In this document: piece by piece, positions 58,244 to 64,000 of the stretch
Layout of the letters: every line of letters starts with the position of its first letter
How positions within the stretch are numbered: the stretch's first letter is position 1
Assembly: GCF_933775445.1 (NCBI RefSeq)
Contig: NC_065878.1
Location: 3,618,001-3,682,000 of the forward strand
DNA from: Argentina anserina
Lineage: Eukaryota > Streptophyta > Magnoliopsida > Rosales > Rosaceae
Length of the DNA: 64,000 nucleotides
Direction: 5' to 3'
Position numbers and translations under genes: made by a program
The notes under the pieces: generated by a model
The model's database searches: none
Told to the model about the DNA's origin: nothing
The model's input: the letters and a program-made list of their open reading frames with translations, nothing else

Positions 58244-58640
58244 GTTAACGACACGCCCCTTAAAGGGCTAAACATTGAATTATTCGGCTTACACTTGGCT
58301 ATCATAGCCCTAAATTGCCACTTTAGGATCCAGTTAGGCCCAAAAGCCTAATACATGCATTATTAAACTCATAAGGTCAGTTTGGTAATTTCAGTAACCA
58401 CACCCTATTTGCCTCTACAAATAGACATTTCCTCTCCACAAACAAGGTAAGCATTTACTCTCACTTTTCTCCAACCTAACTCTACATGCTTATCTTGTAG
58501 CTGACTTAAGTATCTGAGCGTTGAAGGCCGGTCAGCCCGGTCTTCACCCCATGACGTTGTGCGTTCATGATTTACAGGTGACGGAGAGCATTATAGGTTC
58601 GCCGGAATTCCTCCACAGGATTTCCGCCGAAACAGGTGGT
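58244..58640 (+). mobile_element. LTR-like fragment (gypsy style), probable solo LTR
   Basis: Starts TGTTAACGACACGCCCC. Its right part (GAGCGTTGAAGGCCGG, CCCGGTCTTCACCCC, CGCCGGAATTCCTCC) resembles the ends of plant Ty3-gypsy LTRs as I remember them. No partner copy, primer-binding site or coding region is next to it, so a solo LTR or fragment is likely. Boundaries are approximate. Confidence 0.4.
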
Positions 58641-58805
58641 ACTCTCATACTCGTTTTATAATAGTAGAGATTAAGTGCACTTGATATAAGATTGCCCTAA
58701 TTAAGTGTGTTAGCCCAACCCACTTTGGTTGATGTTCAATGTGACGAGAGATAACACATTCTCTGGAAATAGGCCATATTCAGTATGAGAGGGTTTTATT
58801 GGGCT

Positions 58806-58898
58806 CAGAGCTATAATTTAGCCCTCTTCTTAATATTTTTTATTCATTGAAATGGTGAATAAACTCCAATAAGGGAGGGCTAAAATTTAGCCTCTGAT
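58806..58898. repeat. short foldback sequence
   Basis: CAGAGCTATAATTTAGCCCT near 58806 and AGGGCTAAAATTTAGCCTCT near 58876 are imperfect inverted copies about 50 bp apart, giving a ~93-bp hairpin. It abuts the copia LTR at 58898. Possibly a tiny MITE; no target duplication seen. Confidence 0.5.
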
Positions 58899-59079
58899 GC
58901 AGGATGAAATAACTATATCTTTATTGAATGATATGAGGGCATATATATAGGCATTACAAAACCACATTCTCGTAGGATTCGGGGTTCTAATCTATTACAG
59001 AGATGTGAATATATCTTTAACATGAAACTTAATAAGGATAAAACACACACAAGAGTAGAATAGTAATTCTCCCGAAACA
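58898..59079 (-). repeat. 3' LTR of minus-strand copia element
   Basis: On the minus strand it starts TGTTTCGGGAG just after the purine tract and ends CATCCTGCA (182 bp), with an AATAAAG signal near its end. The matching 5' LTR is not in the window. Confidence 0.65.
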
Positions 59080-59266
59080 CTCCCCCTTGTGTTACATGCC
59101 TAGGTTGCATAGCGCACAACGTTACCTTGGTAAAAACCTTGTCAAGTAAAACAAAAACTTCTTAGGTAAAACAAAAACTTTATCGAAGAGAAAAAAAAAA
59201 CAAAACGCACCAACTACTTAATGATCTTAACATGTGATGTAGACTCCCCCTAAAGTCTACCAAACT

Positions 59267-60075
59267 CTAAAGTTTCAATAAGCGATACATGTCAATATTG
59301 TTCACATGTTTCACAAAAGTAGATTTAAGCAAAGACTTAGTTAACAAATCCGCAACATTGGATTCTGAACTCACGGGAGGCATCATAAGCTCCTGTGAAT
59401 GAGGGGATGTCACCACCAACGGCCTAAATGCCGTGGAGCTGCCAAGAGGGGCAGGCTCAGCCTCATTGTGCAGTGCACAAATAGACACGGCCTCACCGTG
59501 TGGAGCACAGGTGAGGTGGTCCTCAAATCGCTGTCGGGACTTGAAAAATGGATGACCATGTGAATTCTTAAGAATTCGAATGATCATATCACGTCCAGGG
59601 TGCCCGAGACAGGCATGTCAAAGCATATAAGAGTCTGAATCAAAAAAGTTGCGTTCAACCGTATATGATTCAAAGATTCGAATGTAAGTGAGATACAAAC
59701 CATTTCCCGAGACTCTTCATCTTCTCTAAGATGCGGTGCTGGCCTGCTTTCTCAGAGGTAACACAAAGATATTCATCTCCATTTATCAACATAAGTATCG
59801 AGGTGAAAACCGTTGGCACCTATGTCCTTAAAACTTAGCAAGGTGCAGGGAGACTACGACGCATAAAGAGCGTCAACGATGTTGAGAGTCGTACCATTAG
59901 GCAACATAAAAGAAGCGGTGCATCTTCCTTGAATGATGGATTTTGAGCCAATCATTGCAGTCATCGAATAAGTCGAAAATACTAGATCCGTGAACAACTG
60001 CATGTGCTATAGAACAGTGTGGGTGGTTCCGCAATCAGCTAGATACTCGATTTCGCCGCGGGATATATACAAAAT
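59267..60075 (-). pseudogene. copia protease/integrase remnant fused to RNase H tail
   Basis: Minus strand, several frames: ADCGTTHTVL (copia protease with altered catalytic DSG-type site), RCTASFMLPNGTTLNIVDAL, LLSFKDIGANGFHLDT, then LGHPGRDMIIRILKNSHGHP (GAG-preintegrase). The frame then jumps to ESNVADLLTKSLLKSTFVKH, the normal end of a copia polyprotein. The RT domain has been lost by internal deletion near 59350-59520. Confidence 0.75.
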
Positions 60076-60359
60076 GAAAGAGAGTCATCGACACAGGAAC
60101 AATTTTGTACAATACACCATAGAATATTGTAAGAAATGAGATTGGAATAAGGTGCAATCCCATCGAATCTATCTCATGGAAATAGTACTACATTCTTCAA
60201 CTAAAGAGTTGGTAAAACATGATATTGAAGGAGTGAAATACCAAACAGTAAACTAGGATGGTAAAAACTATCCAAAATTGGTGTAAAAACACACTTAAAG
60301 AGTGCCGGTGAGTGTAGATAACGGACTTGGAGAAAACCGAAAAAATTAACAGGAAAATC

Positions 60360-60610
60360 AGGTCAAAATAACTCAAAACCGGGAAAATGTGGCAGCAAAA
60401 ACTGTTGGAAATATGCCGGAAAAGTGACGGGAAACAACGAAAAATCGCCGGAAAACTCGAAGGAAACTGGCAGAAACGGGATGGTCACGCTGGAAATGCC
60501 GGAAAGTGGCCGGGAAGTGGCCAAAACGCCAGAAAATGTTCCGAAAACGCCGGAACAGTAACCGGGTACGGCCAAGAGGCCAAAACGACGTCAATTTTTG
60601 ACGTTCCAAG
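60360..60610. repeat. degenerate GCCGGAAA-rich repeat
   Basis: A 250-bp stretch with many irregular copies of short motifs such as GCCGGAAA, GTGGCCGGGAAGTGGCC and AACGCCGGAA. It lies between the gag and protease scraps. All six frames read as low-complexity peptide; I treat it as non-coding. Confidence 0.7.
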
Positions 60611-60928
60611 GTCCGTTATTCAAATTTTAAGTTCTAAATTCACAATGTAATGCTATTGGGGTCTCATGTAACCAAAAAGCGTCTAATTTAAAAACCAGGT
60701 GATTTGTACACGTTGACCATCATGCTAAGTGTAAGGTATATAAAATGCTCAAAGAGATTGACTTGTAAACAAGAAATTGAGAAATTTTATTAAATGTCAA
60801 TTTTTAATACATCACACACGAACTTCTAATTTGAAAATCAAAAAACTATTACAAAGTCAATGAAAATAACAATGGCGGTCAGCCATAACAATACTTGAAA
60901 TCATAAAGTTAGAATAAGCTAAAAACGA

Positions 60929-61763
60929 CTAATCAAAGTTGGGAGTATCCATTATAGGGGCCAAAGGCTTAGCCTTGGAAGCAAGGTGCTCGGGCTTCAT
61001 GGAGATGTGGCGAGTCTTGATCTCAGGGTCCTCATCCACATGATTCGATTCGGGTTGTAGAAACTTCTTGTAGGCGAAGTATGCCTTGGTCATCTCTTTG
61101 CTAGCACAACAATCGCGATTAAAATGCTTGAAAGAGCTACATTTGAAGCATGGAGACTTGTCATTACCGGAATTGGAGGCATGAGGAGGCACACAGCCTC
61201 ATTGCGGTTTGGGATGGGGACGGCCTCCCCCTGAGGGTGCGGCGCCGCCACCATCACAGGTCCAAGTGTTAGACTTGGGCCGAGAACGGTCTGGTTGCCT
61301 CCCACCACGAGAAATGTTGTTTTGTTGCTGGTATGGAGCGTTCCTTGATTGAGTCTTTTGCTTAGCAGCTTTCCCATAGTTAGATTGTGGTGTAGCAATC
61401 GTTTTTGTGCCAATAGGTCTATTGTTATTGTTGAGGAGGATCTCATAATGCCTCTCCTTCTTTGTCAAGAGCGCCATTAAGTCGGCGAAAGTACCGATCT
61501 TCCCTTCTTCTACATGAGTGTGGTACGTATGAGCTTGAACCTCATAGTTGATTAGAAATATGTCCAATGTGTTATTAAGAAGATCTAGGTTGGTCTTGAT
61601 GACACCAACGGTGCCAAGGTCAGATTGTAGGCATAACATATCCTGATTGAAGTCATCCACTCTCTTATAGTCCAATAGACGAATGTTATCCAATTTAAGG
61701 GTTAATTCAAGGAGAAGCTTATCATGAACGTTGTTGTACCGCAAACGAAGTTTGTCCCACATC
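60929..61763 (-). pseudogene. copia gag, C-terminal part
   Basis: Reading leftward from the plastid junction: [40 protein letters not shown] (UBN2/copia gag), KKERHYEILLNNNNRPIGTK, an RG-rich stretch, a TGA at 61199-61201, then CFKCSSFKHFNRDC (zinc knuckle) and an end at 60929 (TPNFD). Apart from the TGA the frame is open. Confidence 0.85.
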
Positions 61764-62990
61764 GGGTAACCAGACATGAAGGGGAAATTGGGCAGATTTA
61801 GCAACTGTGCTGGCAAATAATAGGAAGGCACAGAAAGTAACAAATAAGGGATTAACTTCATTATTAGAAACTAAATTAGTGAATATTTCAAACAAATCCT
61901 GAAATTCAAAACTACCTGTTATCCAATAAAAACCTAAAATTTCTAATAATAACCCCAAATCCCTAACACGATTAGTTACAAACGCTTTTTGACAAGCATT
62001 CGCCGCACTAGGTCGAGTGAACCAAAAACCGATTAATAGATAAGAACACATTCCAACCAATTCCCAAAAAATATAAATTTGTATTAGATTAGAACTAATA
62101 ACTAATCCCAACATTGAAGTAATGAAAAAACTCATATAAGCAAAAAATCTCACATATCCTCGATCATGTGACATATAATTGTCACTATAAATAAGGACCA
62201 TAACCCCAACACTAGTGATTAAGATTGACATAATAGAAGTAAGTGATCAACCAAGGAGCCGAATTCTAACGAAAAATCATTATTGATGGTCCAAGACCAT
62301 ATATATTGATAGACAAAATTATTATTTAGTTTCTGAATAAATAAATGGGCTGAAAAAATCATAACTATACTAAATAATAAAACACTCGGAAAAGCCCACA
62401 TATGGCGAAGATTTTTAGTTGCCGTTGGAAAAAGTAGATGTCCTGCTCCTATTAACATAGGAACGGGAAGTGGAATGAATGGTATGATCCATGAATATTG
62501 ATATGTATATTCCATAAAAAAATCTTAATTAATTGTTTCTTATTCACCAGTTCTTAATTTCTTTTCTTTTGAAAGCGGTTGATTAATAAAAAAATTAAGA
62601 TATATAAAATAAAATTTAAATATAATTTTATTTTCCAGCCTTAATTATTTGGAATCTTTCCAAAATACTTCAAATGAAGACGAAGAATTAGGATTAGTCA
62701 AATGATATAAACAAGTTACGAGCGAAAAAAATATGTACTGTATTTGTTATTAATATTGAATTGTTAAATAAAATTATATGAAGATAAAAACTAAAAATTA
62801 CAATTTGGATCTAATTATTACGTATTACAATAAATTATTTATATCTATAGAGCAAGGCTAAATAATGACAGCAAAAAGATAGTTAATAGGAATCATAGGG
62901 CCCATAACTTGACTCATAAAATCTATTTCCCATAAAAAAACCTATTTATTGCAGTTTTGGTTCGGGTATTCACAATCATTCTTTAGGATC
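61764..62990 (-). pseudogene. ndhF: nuclear insertion of plastid DNA: 5' part of ndhF and upstream spacer
   Basis: From an ATG at 62515 the minus strand reads [20 protein letters not shown], the start of plastid NDH subunit F. A one-base loss near 62248 shifts the frame, after which [20 protein letters not shown]...[20 protein letters not shown]...[13 protein letters not shown] follows, breaking off at 61764. About the first 165-175 of ~740 codons are present. Upstream (62516 to about 62990) is AT-rich sequence suited to the plastid ndhF-rpl32 spacer; the outer edge is approximate. Many substitutions and the frameshift mark it as non-functional and not recent. It lies within copia gag. Confidence 0.88.
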
Positions 62991-63102
62991 TTTTATGTTC
63001 AAGTATTGTATTTTGAGAGTTGGATGGATGAGACGTCTCATGAAGATGAGAGCCTGAGGTCATAGGCGGGAAATTAGCAGGAGGGTCGGCAAACATACCT
63101 TA

Positions 63103-63210
63103 GATCCCTCGGCTCTCAAAAGTGAGTTCTATGTCAGAAACCCAGCGGTGGTACTCATTGCCTTCTAGATCAAGAAGGCCAAATTCCGGTTGTGATGACG
63201 ACGACATCTA
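63103..63210 (-). pseudogene. copia gag, N-terminal part
   Basis: ATG at 63210-63208; minus strand reads MSSSSQPEFGLLDLEGNEYH, RWVSDIELTFESRGI and then TAA. Similar sense continues in shifted frames (DPPANFPPMTSGSHLHETSH) towards the plastid junction near 62990. Typical start of copia gag with the Y-H-x-W motif. Confidence 0.65.
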
Positions 63211-64000
63211 CAAAACGAATACGAAATCGATTAGATTCAAGTATAGCATGAATTAGAAGGGGTGACGTATATGGTCACACACAATATTGATGCAAACGGT
63301 GATACTCACGATCGCACCCAAAACAGCGGTGCACTTAGGCGACCACACGAAATCGATTAACTTCCTTTTCAAAACAATCGTGACTCCCCCAAGATCTTCC
63401 CACGAGAAACATCGACCAAAGAGAAGAGCGGCGAGTTCCCTTGTTTGGCCTCATCTATAGTATAAGAACGGCGAAAGATTGAAGTAAGGCCAATATTGCC
63501 CGATATAATATATCTATATGTTCAAAAGTGGGAACCCTGATTAAAAATTACATTTGAAGGTGTGGAAAAGACGGGAGTAGCTTCTCTTGAGTGAAGACAT
63601 TGCTTGTTAAGTTCGCGTTGTTTGCGTGAATATGCCAGAGGAGCAATCTTGAAAGCTTTGATGCAGGGTCTTGCGAGACAAAAAATTGATTTTGCGGGAC
63701 GAATGCAGAGGAGGCATGCGGAGCTGCGGGGGGTTGCGGGCAGAGGCTGCAGAGGGTTGCATTGAGTGGCAGGTGGGGCTGCAGGCAGGGGCTTTCGCTG
63801 ACGAGGAGTGTCGACGGGACAAGATGCCGGAGGCCGGAGACAAGGGCGGCCGGCGGAAAAAAAAAAGATTTTCTAGGGCTCAAAAAGTTCAGGGTTTAGG
63901 GCAAAGATGAGCAAGAATTTTCCCTATATAAAGGAGCACAAATTTCATATGAGAGGAGGTCTTAAAGCACAATGTAGACACCAAATGATCATAGACCATC
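63211..64000 (-). other. copia leader region up to the window edge
   Basis: Non-coding leader between the missing 5' LTR and gag. On the minus strand it includes GAGCCCTAGAAAATC and a GC-rich CCGCCGGCCGCCC segment, the same style as the leader of the copia relic at 0.66-1.3 kb. Open frames here (for example 63548-63883) have no family resemblance. Confidence 0.45.

Larger units (their letters stand above)
58898..64000 (-). mobile_element. minus-strand Ty1-copia element, deleted and carrying plastid DNA; runs to the window edge
   Basis: Reading right to left: leader (64000-63211), gag start (63210), an inserted plastid ndhF fragment (~62990-61764), the rest of gag with a zinc knuckle (61763-60929), protease and integrase scraps (60075-59370), then directly the polyprotein end (ADLLTKSLL, near 59350), a purine tract (CAAGGGGGAG) and a 3' LTR (58898-59079). 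Reverse transcriptase and most of RNase H are missing by deletion. No 5' LTR is seen before 64000, so it should lie outside. Stops and frameshifts throughout. Confidence 0.8.

Noticed and set aside
61199..61861. Possible ndhF-gag fusion protein across the plastid junction
   Set aside because: At the junction ndhF and gag are in different frames; the apparent N-terminus is ndhF DNA read out of frame.
63548..63910. Overlapping frames on both strands near the right edge
   Set aside because: GC-rich copia leader; no family resemblance and the frames conflict.

Overview
This is nuclear DNA of a dicot plant. The evidence is intron-bearing genes with clear plant orthologues, a copy of plastid ndhF that has moved into the nucleus, and dense, nested plant transposons. 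The style of the Ty1-copia and hAT elements makes me guess Rosaceae (rose/strawberry-like), but that is an impression from memory, not a measurement. All exon joins below were made by eye from reading frame and GT/GC-AG signals.

Layout, left to right. 1-0.43 kb: first coding exon of complex I subunit NDUFA6 (minus), running off the left edge. 0.47-6.2 kb: a very decayed Ty1-copia element. 6.43-16.35 kb: a complete 9.9-kb CACTA (En/Spm) transposon with matched termini and a TTT target duplication; it carries a dead tnp2 transposase (itself interrupted by a 1.57-kb insertion) and a TNPA/Transposase_24-type gene. 17.9-21.3 kb: a block repeated in inverted orientation at 54.3-56.6 kb; this copy holds a small hAT MITE and broken short-chain dehydrogenase (SDR) pieces. 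21.4-22.1 kb: a small J-domain gene. 22.1-26.8 kb: mostly empty, with MITEs. 26.8-28.7 kb: a CRR28-like PPR-DYW gene that has become a pseudogene. 30.8-33.3 kb: spliceosomal cyclophilin CYP22 (7 exons, minus), with a partial tandem duplication beside it. 33.7-34.3 kb: a second J-domain gene (minus). 34.4-36.9 kb: a non-autonomous hAT element carrying a tandem array of ~500-bp units, each containing a long inverted repeat. 37.2-40.7 kb: an hAT element with a broken transposase. 40.8-50.8 kb: an LTR retrotransposon on the minus strand, lacking recognisable pol, into which a Ty1-copia element (43.3-48.0 kb) and a second hAT array element (48.4-50.4 kb) have jumped. 50.9-52.5 kb: a chloroplast J-domain plus ferredoxin gene (7 exons, minus). 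58.2-64 kb: LTR fragments and a minus-strand copia element whose gag is interrupted by a plastid ndhF fragment.

Only five host genes look potentially functional: NDUFA6 (partial), two small J-domain genes, CYP22 and the J-ferredoxin gene. They show no operon-like relationship. The rest is a record of successive insertions, most of which can be ordered by nesting. The most unusual structure is the pair of related hAT elements whose interiors are tandem arrays of inverted-repeat units. I found no system I would call wholly new. No CRISPR array, rRNA or tRNA gene was seen.
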